64,000 nt of DNA from Phorcus lineatus (taxonomy: Eukaryota > Mollusca > Gastropoda > Trochida > Trochidae). The DNA is taken from contig OV121087.1 in NCBI GenBank assembly GCA_921293015.1, forward strand, positions 8,878,501 through 8,942,500, written 5' to 3'. The notes under the pieces were generated by a model. The model saw nothing but the letters and a program-made list of their open reading frames with translations, made no database searches and was not told the origin of the DNA. This document shows positions 14,346 through 27,900 of this stretch, piece after piece; within the stretch, counting starts at the first letter, position 1, and every line of letters begins with the position of its first letter. The translations under genes and the position numbers were made by a program.

Positions 14346-17300
14346 AGAAAAAATTGCTTTCGAGGTTTTTAGATAATTTTTAAGTAGAGGATTGTTACAT
14401 CATGCGTATTGTACGAACTTTTTATTTACCCTCGTAGGGCAGATATAACCGTAAACTTTTAAGATTTCCAAACGTTTGTAACTGTCATACGGCTTGTCAC
14501 TGATTGAACAATCCTTCGAAAATGAAACGTTTGAGTAAAAAACATATCCTACAATTTATGAACAAGGGTTGATGAAGGTTTAACAGGAAATACTGAAAGG
14601 GCAATATGATGACGTCACAAAACTAATCTAATCTAATAATCCTTTATGATGGGTTTACACATGTCTTATTTACAATACTAAAAAATGTAAAGTGATAAAA
14701 ATAAATGATAGTCTGAAATATTAGTTTTGACCCCATCTCAATTTAAATTTCTTAAGTGCACAACCGGTTATGAAATAATAATTTTCAGCTGTCCAGTGTT
14801 TAAAAGAAAGGTTCATATATTACAATTACTTTATTTCCAACTCCTAGCGTTGTTATTTAAGACGAGTCATTTCAAATAGTGATAACTTTCTTTTGCCGGT
14901 GGGTTAATGTTATCTAAATTCTTGCCCTCCTGTCCTTAATGTTTATGTGAATGTTTTGAGTGATTGTTATTTGTACATAGTTTTCAAAACAACTATATCT
15001 AATAAAAAAAATCATAACAGTGGGCGCATGAATCGATACCTATATCAGTAATGACTTGAGGGAAAATAGTGCTTATAGTGGGCCAAGACGGTAAATGTAT
15101 AACTAAAAGAGCAGACGGGAAGAGGGTTAGAACTAGAGTAACAGACCACTCCCAAACTTAAATAGAGACATACTATGCTTTGTGTTAAACATAAGTGGGT
15201 AGTAATCCATTTTGCCCTTATGATATGAACTAGAAAAATTCAAAGCAGTCTATTTAAATGCTAACCTGTTGTTAACTTCCCAAATTATCCGATCCATTAG
15301 ATGTTCTGTTAAATAATAAATAAACTGACTTAACCAATAATAACTTCATATTGTCACCGTTTTCCTTCTTTCCATCCACATGAGTATCGTTGTACACCTT
15401 TAAATGTCAATGTGTTCTCGTCAAATACAGAGGTGAAACAGTTCAAATGACCTTATCACAACTTTCTGCGGTTGAAACACCAAATAAATTATCTATTGGA
15501 GAAATGTATAAAATCACATTTTAACTATCTTACATAACCGTTATCTCAGGTATATTTCTATTTATAATCGAACATACATAATTTCACTATGATGAATCTC
15601 ACCAGAGTTGTTTAGCCATAACCTTGTAATGGAAGACGTAATTTGTCTACACCTTCTATAAACAGAGGCAATTTCAGACAAGATCATATCTGATTAAATG
15701 CTATTTTAATTTTGCTAATGATACCATATGATATATGGTATATACGCCTGTACTTTATCTTTTAGAGTGGATATAGTTAATACAGTAATGTTCGTGCATC
15801 ATGACTTTACATGTACAAGTAAATATGTTAGTGTTCTTGACTGAAATGCTGTACGTATTTTTAGACATCAATAATGTTAGGTAACTCATTCAGTGGTGTT
15901 TAACGTACTAGTATATTGTCCTTGGTCTTTATGATGAACTGTATTAAAACTTTGAACGAGAAGGATTGACAGGAAATCGTCAACTATAACAGGAACAATG
16001 TCAGAAAAGGACAATTGGTACTAGAAGTCAATGAGATTACTTTATTCGTTGCAATATAATTGTAGATGGTTTTACAAGAGAGCACTTTGGTTTTGGGAAG
16101 ACCATATGATTAAATTCCTCTGAAGGGGTCAATCTAGAAATGGCTTTTACCCTCTTTTATACACGTTTTACGGTGCAGTCTTCCATGGCACAAATTACAG
16201 GACTATCATTAGATATATACATATAATCAATTGATTCATGGCCACAAATCATCAGTTTCAAATCAATAGAGTGTACCTTAAAGGGTCACTAAAAGGGTGT
16301 CGTGAAACTTTGAGTATGAATAGTGCTAAAATAGCATATGTGCTTATATGATTAAAAAACTTATTATTTGGCTTACATATTTATTCTGATATACCATATA
16401 TTTGACAAATAATAGTTTAATTGAAATCAATCAAAAGCCTGTAATGTTATGTTCAGCCCGATGAGTTTTTGTGGCATAAAAAAACCTCTAAAACATTGAC
16501 ATGTTAAGACTTTCAATACGATAAGTCATTGTTACATAATAACAAACAAAACCATGACACCAGAAGGTTTAAAACATCCATTTGTAGATAGGAAAGTGTG
16601 ACCCTAACGTTAAGACATTCATGAGATTTACAAAATAGACCACTGACCACTTTCTATTAAGCACACATTTCACGAATTCATACGGAAAACGGAAAACGTT
16701 TTCGATAGACATTATCAGAGAAGACAATGCCATCATCTCTTAACAACTTTTGATCGCTAATGTACTGTATTTTCTGATAGTTCGAGTTCATCTTGGAAAG
16801 GAATTGTCCTGTTTTTGTTGTTGTGTAATGCAAAGAATGAGCTGATATGTTCATTCATTTTCAAGTTTTACTTTAATTTAAATTGCATTCTCACGAACAA
16901 ATCCCATTTCGTAAACTGATAACTATGAATGTATTTGAGGTGATAGTGGACACGACTTCTGACATTGGTTTCTCAACGTTATATTGGCGTCATTTCGCAT
17001 GAATTACTTTCTTTCAAATAATCATTCATTTGATTCCTGTTTTCAAGAATTGTAGTGCTCCTAACACAAGACAGATGTTTTTTGCTTAGTATCGTTTGAA
17101 CTAATGTGTTGTCTTAGATACTTCATATTGATGGGAAGATTTGTAAATAATCAACTCCAAGAAGTTAGAAGTTATTGAAGGTGTCCTTACAAATAAAACA
17201 TATATTTTTTTATGTATATGTTTAATAGCAAGTAAATGATATCAAAATAATTCATCTTTCTTTGAATTATTTACTGTAGTTCCTCGTTTAAGGAGATAAA

Positions 17301-20300
17301 ACGAATTATATTTAAACATTGATGTTATTGATTGAGCGTGTTGATAACTTCAAATAACGTAAACGTGATTATATACGGATATTGTTTCAGCAACAAAATA
17401 TAAAAGTAATTTTAAAAACTTGATCGATAAATGACAGGATATTCAAATAAATTTCTTAATGGTTTTCATCCTTGATATTTTCTAATATTAATTCTTTCTG
17501 CAATACACCATCCATCAACACACAAGAATACGTCTTCTAGCATTTGATTATGATTGGACTTTTTCTCTCTAATTTGCTCTTTTAAATAGCCTCGCCAATT
17601 TCATATACATTCAAAAATTAATAATTGGGTGAAGGTATTCTATTCAAAACCAGTCGATTTTGTTGTTGGATTCATTGAGAACCAATACAATGACTATAAA
17701 GATGTGTGTTAAGCTATTTTAATCGCATTTAGTTCATTATTCTATATATTTTCCCAACAGCAAACGAAATTAAAAATGAACAGTGTTTGTATGGACTTTT
17801 CTAATCTCCTTGGATCAATCATTTGTATGATTCTCAATCAACCAATGCATGTTTGTGAAACTAGTCGTTGGGGAAGGTATCCTACTTTAATGGTAATTTT
17901 GGTTCTATAATTTTCTAGATAACCATGTACGGTATGAAGTTACATTAATCTCCTATTCAATTTTATAATGCTGATACATCTGATTTGAAGAGAGGTCGAG
18001 CAACAACGAACAAACAGGAAATGTTTTTGTTTGCCGACAGCTTTTTTGGTTATCAGTGCTTTCTAGAAGCTTTTGTAACTCATTAACAATCGTGTCTTAT
18101 TATTCTCAAACAACATTATGTGGAACATAGTCTTTGGAGAAGATATGCTTTTTAACAGTACAATATGGTTGTATTATTCTCTAAACAGCTATGTGTGGTA
18201 TGTAAGCATATTAATCACATTCTCATTCAGCTAAATATTGTTTATGCGTCTAATTTGAAGAAAATTCGAGCACAAACACTCGAATCGGAAATTGTTTCTT
18301 CGGCGACTCTTGTTTCAGTAACCATCTCCTAAAAGAAGTGCACTAATATTGATAAATTCGCGTTTATTTTGTCTATTACCTTGTGGAATAAATGAAATAA
18401 ACATCTCGAAGTACTTTATATAGTAGAGAAACTGTTTATTGCCGCATTAGTAATATGATAATATACGTATGAAACTCATTTCCTTTTTACGGTTCTCATT
18501 TATTTATTTCTTCGTTATACTTTTTAGAAAAGTCACAATAGTTTTGTAATTATTGTACAAACTGTTACAAACACATATGATAAACTATGCCAATGAACTA
18601 TACATTGTCTTTTACTAAAAAATATACCATTGGCAAATATGTTCTTAACCGACTTGCTGTTAGAACTCCAAGATTAAGCCTTTGAGCCTCACGGTTGCCA
18701 TTTTATGTTAGTAGGGATAAGAAGATGAACTCTCTTTATAAAATGATCCTTGAATTTTCTTGAAAATGAAGAAAATAGCTTTTTGCTGCAACAGTGGACA
18801 TAAGTGTTAATGTCGCAGGTAGTTTATGGCATGTAACATTCATCATTTTATCTACGTGTGTTAAATGTCTGCCTTTAGTTAGAGCTATTCAAATTAAATG
18901 TACATTATTGCTTCTTGTGAGTAGACGACAATAGTAGTTTCACTTTCTTCAATCAAGGTGACTCTTAAATGGACATAAATCACGCGATGTGCACCATCGC
19001 CGCGCTCTGCCATCCCAGCAGTGAAACATCATTCGTTGTCCTTGGTGCTGCAGTCCTTACACTGCAAATTTTTATTTTGTTTATATTCTACATTATCAAT
19101 CATATTTCTTACATTGTTGACATTTGGAAGATTATGTTTGGTCCTTTTTCAAGGCTATGAAAGTCCTCGAGAAAACTAGGCAACAAAAACAAAACACATG
19201 ATTTATGGATATATTTTTAAGTAAATGTAAGTGAAAAGATAAGATGTATGTTAGGGGTAGTTACAGAGAACATCTTGGAGTAGAGGAGCATCTTATTATC
19301 TAACTGTAGTTAACTGCATCACACATTTTAAAACCGAAGTGTGTGTTTCTATGCATACATTGTATAATACGATTATGATGGGTGTCAGAATGCTATATCA
19401 GTCTAACAATTACCCTCTGAAATTAAAATTTGATCAATAAGGAGACCTAATTGAGCCTTCTTGTTAAAAATTTGCTAAGGCCTTAATCTTATTTTAGGGT
19501 CTGGCTGACAGATTAAAACGTTACTAGAAGTCAGCAATTAATGAAGCGCCTTTAAAAGCCTTTACACTGATTTTCTGTCTTTCAGAAACTACAAAGTTCT
19601 ATGCAAACTATCTGATCAAATGAACCTAGTGAACCAATTTGCATGATTATTTTCCCTTTCATATGGATGTTTGGGTTGAGATTTTTCACCCGTTATTACA
19701 ATACATTTAGCATAACTACTGTTCATTACATAAAAAAATTTTAAAGAAATAAATCTTTCAAAAAAATCGTGCTAATGCCCCTTTAAAAAATATGTTAGCA
19801 ATGACATCATTCCCATAAACGAGACTTAAATAGGTTTTCGATGTATGATTGCAACATTCCATATTTCCAAATCCATTGTAGATATTATTATGTTGTAATT
19901 TCATCTAATTTCAATGTTTTGAAAACATAATAATTCATAGACAGAAATGGCGACTGTTTACTCCGCATTGATAATTAAACACTTAGACACTTTTAATGTA
20001 TTATCACTAACGATAATGAATCACTTGATCAAATTTAGTATGACAATATAATTACAAAATAGGTTATTGCCTGATATCGAAGAAATTAAATCGACGTGAT
20101 TTTACGAAACTTCTATGAAAAGCATTAAAATATTTGAAATATACATTTTTGTTTATTTCAATGAAATAACGATTATTGGATCTAAAACGCCTTCTGCTGA
20201 GGTTGTTGAGGTTAAGCCCACAACAATCGTTTTACACTTTATTACCATAGAGACTTTAATCACCAAAGCCTTGTTTTATAATCTTTTAGTCAGAAGCATA

Positions 20301-20732
20301 AGAAATTCCATTGAAACGTTAAATCTTTTATAACTCTCCTCTATAAGGTAGCAATTCCATTGTTAATACCTTATATCTAGGGAGAGATATACCTAGAGCT
20401 TATGTTGCTTTATGACACTCTAGATTCAATCCAGTAAGTACTGAGAGCCTTTATCCATCGAGGGAATTAAAACTAATTTACCTTTATAAAGTTCATTTGT
20501 GATGAATCTCATATTTCAAACAAAGATAATGGAAACAAGATACCAAATCGGATGATAGACAGCTGGAGAAGTCATAATGACCTTATTATTTATGAAATGG
20601 ACGGACGTGTATTAAAGTCTATAATGTTCTTATCCTGACATGTTTCAAATCGATGTATCAAATGACTTTCTAAACGTAAACAATCAGCAAATATAATAAA
20701 ATACAAACTTTATAAAGATAGAAACATTCAAT

Positions 20733-20820
20733 CTCATTAAAATAAAATCTAACATTGCTGCACTACGTTACGCAGATTATAGCGTAATGTAGTGGAGCAT
20801 TTAGATTTCATTTTAATGAG
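20733..20820. repeat. Near-perfect hairpin element, about 41-base arms
   Basis: Arms 20733-20773 and 20780-20820 are complementary (CTCATTAAAAT facing ATTTTAATGAG; CACTACGTTACGC facing GCGTAATGTAGTG) around a short loop. The right arm is shared with 60995-61038, marking a dispersed foldback family. Confidence 0.8.
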
Positions 20821-21269
20821 AGTGAGGAAAATTTAATTGGTTTTGAGTAAAGTACTGAAAACAATCTTGTAAAATATCTAATGGCTTGTTTTACAATATA
20901 CATTTATCGTTTTTCTGTCGACACATGGTGTGATATAAGTATTGTGACGTTTAAAACACTGCACGTTATTCTTTAAGTTTTCAAGTAATGTATGATAGAG
21001 ATTATACTGAGTATTTGTAACTATCTATATTGATTTATTTTGTCCTCTACCAGTGCCATGTACACATTCTAGCTTTTGGAAATCTTCGAATCCTTTGTTC
21101 TCGTAATATCTCCCAACACAATTCGTATTATGCACAACCTAAATTTTCTCAAAGACTTCAAACGAAAGTAATTACTATGTTGCTATGACAGCACACTTAC
21201 AAATCTCGCCTCAGTGGCAGCATGACAGCCTCTACTTTTACCCAAAACGGAAACAATTATCTTTGTTCT

Positions 21270-21610
21270 TTAAAGACACACTCTGTCTTTTTCAGTACAG
21301 TTTATTTTACTTTAATACGTATATGATATGAGTATTGATTTAAAATACAAAAAGAAATTTTAATGAAAATCGAATAACACTTTTAGACATATTCACAAGC
21401 GAAAAGTAGACGTCCAATTAACTTGTATGTTTGATCGTTCGAATACTATCAAATTTTTCAACTTCAATTTTTCCATCTCTCTGGTTAGCTTCCAAAATAA
21501 TAGCACACTGTACATTGTCCGATTGTCGAAAATCGCAAATTATTGGCTTCTGCCATTACTTTACTAGATCTTCAAGGATGAAAATTATATATTGCGACAA
21601 CAATCGCTAC
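21270..21610. repeat. Diverged relative of the 9195-9639 MITE
   Basis: CTTTAAAGACACACTCTGT at the left and internal words (GACGTCCAATTAAC-like, TTCCAAAATAATAG, TGTCCGATTGTCG) align loosely with the MITE at 9195-9639. No matching right terminus seen. Confidence 0.4.
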
Positions 21611-21661
21611 TCATCGAGAAATTACAATTTCACCTATGTGACCCCTAGAAGACAGATATTT

Positions 21662-23865
21662 TAGGATATTATGTCAAAGTTATTGATATGAAATTATATA
21701 TATATATATACAGTGTGCTATATATATACGATATTTATACAAAGTTGAACCATACGGAAACAATAGTTATTCAAGATGATAAAAACAGCAACTTTAACAT
21801 TATATGTGAATATCTTCAGTACGCTTTTTAAGAATATAATGACAGCGTTTTGGCAGAAAAAAAAAACGATAATTCTGTGGAAGCAAAATTAATTATAAGA
21901 AGTTTAAAATCTTCATTTGGATCAAGGGAAAATCCTAGAATACAAGAAGATATTTGGAACATCCCGGAAAAGAAAAAAACACTCTCTTGCCAAGTCAATT
22001 GTGTGGACAGAACCTTCCTTAGAGTAAAATTTACTTTCTCAACCAAAAGGGTGTAGAAATAGCTTCGATTAACTGTAACTGCTGACAAGACTCCACTAAA
22101 GAATAAAGCGAAAAAAAGTCAAATGAACTTGAATATTCCATGGAATGTTGTGTTTAACAGATACAGAATTTGTACTAAAATTGTAAAACTTTTAGATTTT
22201 CAGTACAGATTTATGGATTAAGCAATTTACACTAGAAAAGCTGATTCAAATGAAGATAATTTATACAAATTTAGGCTCCATTTGTGAATCTGAACTGAAA
22301 TTCTGCAAGTTTGTGTACGATTATAAAGATAAGTTGAAATCTTTCTGGATAGTCTTATTACGCATCTGACTATTTCCTTTTATGACATGGACTTTCTATT
22401 TTGAAACTGTTAGCAGCCTTTTGATATCGCATATCATTTCAGCAAAAACTTATATACATATTTCAAGTATTGAGAATAACACATTATCCTTTAACTATGT
22501 TGTAAGCAGCGTCAATGACGTTTTTAATGTTGAAAAAAAACCAGTGCATAAAAAACAATACTTTGCTATATCGCAACGTTAAATGGAGTGCTCTAAACAC
22601 TGCCTTACAGTTACAACAGCATTACATTATTTTATGAATGCTTCACTTACTTACGTAAATGTACTTTATATCCATATACGCACATATCATATGGTGATAA
22701 TCTAGTAAAAAATAGTCAGAAATGCTATCGCAGTCCTAAAGTACGGTTATGATAATTAGTAACTGTATGAGTCAGAGAGGAGAGAGGAGAGAGACAGAGC
22801 AGGGGTTCTTACAGTAAACATAGAAGGGTCCCTCACGTCATGCAACGGGACGTTATCGATTTGCCCGGGGTCCTGTCCAGGGCTCATAGTGGAAAACTTT
22901 TCTTGGTCAAAGATGTAATGACCACGAGTGTAACCCCTTAACTGTCGGATGCGATTAGCATTGATGTTGAAGTTTATAAAGTTATAAATAAGTATAAATT
23001 ATTGTTGTGACAAAGTTAGATAACTGTGAGTGTATAGTTCATATGGCAATAGTTTATAGAGAAAAATCTCTCATCATGGAAAAGTAAATTATACAAATGA
23101 AAGAATAAAATGGGTTAAATTCTAGAAGCTAAAAGAACTCGGGTAATGACTACAAAGATTATGAATATTAATTTTCTGGGGTGATTCTTGGAATTTTGGA
23201 GGATGATGTTGTGGATCATCCAATGACAGTGGAGGATCCACATACATGGCCATGTAGGGTAGTACTAATAAGATATTTAGTCTTCATTAGTAGTTATTCC
23301 ATGGTCACGTGTACGAATAATTAAGTTTTTTCTGTTAAATACCCTGTGCGGGCCCCCAAGCCGGGACTCGGGCAGGACTCTTCACACCGGGCGTGTGACT
23401 GTAATTGTGAGCAAAATACATGATTGAGAGAAACACGGACTCTTGTTATCCTTGATGTTGTAACCGTTGATGAACCCGAGTCACAGCTACATCCCCACAA
23501 ACGAGCAAACGGACCACATCACACACACATTGATTGTGAGTAGCATGAATAATTGCCATTGATTTCCATATTACGATTATTCTCAATAACAATCCAATGA
23601 TTAACTGATTAACATTGCCACATAACATAGAATAACATAAATGCAGCAAATATTAAACATTGTCGTATGTTGAATACATACAAATTTGCCATGATGAAGA
23701 GTTGTTTTAAATTCCACATTATAACTGACTAATGTTGATTAAATTTAAAAGTGAAATGCTTTTATAATATAAATATACATTATTTGATATAATATGAATA
23801 GACAATATTTGAAAAAGTTCACAAGTATCAATATCATGTATTCGAAGACAAAACATGACACATAG
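21662..23865. other. Non-coding interval
   Basis: AT-rich sequence with a (TA)n run at about 21697-21735, a GA-rich run near 22775-22800 and a GC-rich patch at about 23345-23395 that stands out from its surroundings. No supportable gene. 23960-24900 is the upstream flank of the double-GST gene; I see no convincing TATA box in it. Confidence 0.5.
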
Positions 23866-23869
23866 ACAA

Positions 23870-23952
23870 CATAACTCTAACATGTTTCATTGATATCTTC
23901 AGGGAGTCTTGAAGATATTGACTCCCTGAAGATATCAATGGAACGTGTTAGT
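23870..23952. repeat. Long hairpin, about 35-base arms
   Basis: CATTGATATCTTCAGGGAGTC (ending near 23908) faces its exact complement ending near 23940 around a loop of about 10 bases. Pairing continues outward with mismatches (TAACATGTTT facing AACGTGTTA). Confidence 0.85.
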
Positions 23953-24901
23953 GTAAAGTTGGATATGTGAATTTTTTTGTCCATAAATATGTATACATAT
24001 ACATGATGCAAAACAATTATCTTTTCTTGATCAATGTAGAATGTATCATCTAGATGTATATTTCTTTACTTTTTGTGTGTACATATAACATAGAGTTAAA
24101 TGCATATTGTTCAATATTTATATAACATCTAATAGCATATATTTTACACATTATCATAATTCCAAGATCAACATTTATTCAAGTGATCTGATGGTCTTTA
24201 CACTGATATTATTGATTAAAAACAAAAACAAATATATTTTACATACACACGTAACTATTTTGTCAAGTACAGTAATTTCAAAGGGAGTTGCAATGAATAG
24301 TTTCAAAGCAAACTACCATAATAAAGATATGTTATTGACTATTGAGACTAAGTTTAAAATATTGTACAGCAAATAATCCAGCTTGCATGTGAGCGAGTAC
24401 ATACATGTATAGACATTAAGATGCAGCCTTTAACAACTATTGTAATGCGTAATTTTCTGATACATCTGTTTGACGTATGGACCCCCTCAACATACATTTC
24501 CACATTAATGCATATACATTGGTAAAGCCAATCAGTTAATTTATTGAACTTAAAACAGTTTCTGTTGCAAAGTCATGCATGAAAAAGAATACAATGCAAG
24601 GTCAAATTTTCTGTGATTAACAGTCTGCAGATATATTAGGGTATGTTTATTGCTAAAAAGATGTTGATATATGTGTAAACAAGTATCCAAATCAAGCTGT
24701 TAGATTGTGTTAGCCTTGGTGTGCTCCAAGGGAGGTAACTGAGTTGGCAATAAATTTAGGCGTGCTCACACGAATACTCGGAATAGGAATGCATGTGGAG
24801 AAATCAGCGTGAACTTTGTTTTGTAAACAATGCGACCCCACCTGTCAGTGTGAAATGCATACTATAATCCACGAAGACTCTTTACTAAAATCTTGACGAA
24901 T

Positions 24902-27900
24902 ATGGGTGTCATAATTTCATATTTCACCGTTTTGCTGGGTAAACTGACAAAGAAAGAATGGACTAGGTAAGCGTTACTTCACACGTGTGATCGGTAGTGA
25001 GTGAAGTAAAGGTTTCGATGTTGTAGACGGAATGAACGGCCTGTAAAGCGTCCAGTTAGAATTTGTAGTAACAAAACAAAATGAATATGTCATTGTTTGA
25101 ATTGAATGCCACTGATGAAATATTAAAATGCAAAGCATTAACGCAGTCTGGTGATTCCATTCAGCAAATATACTACAATGTAACTCTGGGAGTTAACCGA
25201 AACTGTATATATCAATGGTAAAATACATGTAAGAGTTTGGGGGGAAAATGTAGTCATATATTAATATGTCATGACAAAAAAATATGTAATGATATTATTA
25301 TCCATTTCCTATGTGTATATAGTTATTATCATGATTTACATTTGATATTTATGTAATTTTTGGTTTTTCATAATTTTATTTACATAATGAATTTGCTTAA
25401 GATGAACATTGAATATGTGATTAATGAAGTATATTTCTGTACATATCAAATTTCTTTTTTTCAAAATTATTTTAAACAGCAGTTAATTAACTATTAGTGT
25501 TATTATGATTATTGATAATAAATAACATTTCTTTCAGTGATAAATTTAAGCCAAAGGATGGGATCACTTTGTACGACCATGATCAAAGTCCCTGCGCCAG
25601 AAGGGTTAGAATAGCTCTTTCAGAGAAAAACATTCCATATCATAAGGTATGTATATCGATAGGAATCTGCGAATAAGCTCTGATTACTAACAGGCGGCAA
25701 GCTGCATATCAGCACAATTAGCAACTAGGCTTCACTTTGGAATTTCTGTGATTCGAAATACAATCAAAAAGGGCACATGTTCTTTTTGGAAAAGCATAAG
25801 ACATATGCCCTTATTGCATTCATCCCTTCATTTGTGATTTCACAATTAGGTGGTGATAATACTCTTTAATCCACACACAAATATAACATTGTTGCACATT
25901 TTTTTAATGAATTAAATGTCTGGTGAAAAGGAATTTACAAATGTGAATTATTGTGTTACAACTGATAACGTAAAAATGCATATTTATGTCCTAATGTCAA
26001 ATTGGTTTTCATTTTCTTTAAGTTTTATAAAATTATCAATTAACATCATTATTTCATTTTATTTCATAAGCTATTTGCAGATTCGTTTATTTGTGTCACA
26101 AAACAATATATAAGCCTAGTTATATAACTGTTATTTGGCGATATACTTTACTACTTTGCTAGGATTCAAATGTATCAGTTATCAAAGACTAATGACTAAT
26201 TGTTTACTTCAAGCATGTATAAATGACATTTAGCTTTTTGGAGTATCATTTTACAAAATTTATGAGATTTGAGATCAATTGTATAATAAAATGTTCTTTC
26301 ATCCACTTATAATATGCTATGATAACCATGATATTTGTTCAAGATATCTCACATGTTCATATTCATGATAATTATTAGTTTTCATTGAAAGTCAAATAAC
26401 AACATAATGTGTATGCCAAAGTCGAAATAACACATACATTTTACATGATTATTTGTTTTATAACCTTTCAAACAATATCAACTCTGATATTAACTCTAAT
26501 TTCAACATGCTCTTGATAAGTTTCCAAAATTATGTTTGACTGATTGATTGGTGTCATTGTCCAGTTTTTATTCAGTTTAAAACAACTCTCTAATTGTCTC
26601 TGAATCGCCTTTTTTACATACCTCAACCAGCAGATGAAAATGTACTTTTGGTTTCAGATTTAAAGCACTCCAAAAGGACCAAAACCCTCTTATTTAATAA
26701 CGGAATCATTGACATTAGTAACAGTCTTGTGAAGCCTGGTGGTCTACAGAGCCAATGGTCCTACTTTTTAATTTAAACACAAGCTAAACCTGACTCATTT
26801 TTTCTAGATTACAGCAAAGTTGCCATTAATGAGCTGTGTGATGAGTTTATACTAGTCTGTAGGACTCTGAAATAAGTAAGAAGCAAGTCTATAAAAGACT
26901 TGAGAGCTTGATTTCAGGAATGAAGAAATTTCAGTCTCCTTTTCATTTCATTTTAAAAAAATTAAAATTTTCATTAACTGATACATTTTCATTTCAGAGT
27001 CTAATTGTAAGACTAAGTTTATACCTGAATGACAACACATTGATATCCTTGATAACATCAATAACCAAGGAGAGTTTGTAAAGCCATGACAACATTTTCT
27101 TCATTTCATTTTTATTGTTTCAACATTGTTTTAACCTTTGAAAACATCACATTCAATGAAGTTTTAACAACCTTTCTATCTTCATTTTCTTTTCAGGTAG
27201 ATATAAATCTCTTAAAGGGTGAAAACCATGATCCTGAGTTTGTGAAGATCAGTCCAAACAGAAAAGTACCAGCCATTGCATTTAAAAATGTCGAGGTGAG
27301 ATTTATGAATTTTATCAGGCTCAACTTATCTACCGGTACTTGTCAGTAAGCCGTACAAAGCAACATAAGCCTGTTGCAGCATTCTATTTGCTTTGAAGGG
27401 GATACACCAATTCATGTTTCTATATCTTCCTTATGTTTAAAAATCTGTTAGCTGGCTGATTTTACAACAAGGCTGCATTAACAATCATTCATTTATTAAT
27501 AGAATATTAAAAAAATTTACAAATAATTTGTCACCGCACTTAACTAAATGTAAATGGATATATATAAATATAATATATTAACATTTGAAAAATGATTAGT
27601 GACCTTATGTTCTTTGTAGGGGTTATAAAGATTGCTCCATGATTCTTTTTAGACTACTTATGAAAAACTAAAGTATTATTATACCAATCTTGTACTTCAG
27701 TGTAGTTTTCATTCCATCCCATCTTAGAAGCTTTTAGGCTTTGAGAATATAAATCCGATATTGCAACCCTATTAGAGGGTAAAATTGATCTTGCCTTCTT
27801 GCGATGCTCTGTGATTTGACTTCATTGAATATGAATATAATATTTTACTGTTTAACAGGCATTTAGAGTTGTAGTAATAAAAGGTATAATAAAGGGGGGC

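Larger units (their letters stand above)
10900..21270. repeat. Large direct duplication, right copy
   Basis: Partner of 2040-9740. It is longer because it holds about 1.9 kb (11470-13380) and about 0.9 kb (15840-16740) with no match in the left copy, plus a mariner relic (13885-14345) and a hairpin element (20733-20820). No supportable gene. Confidence 0.8.
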
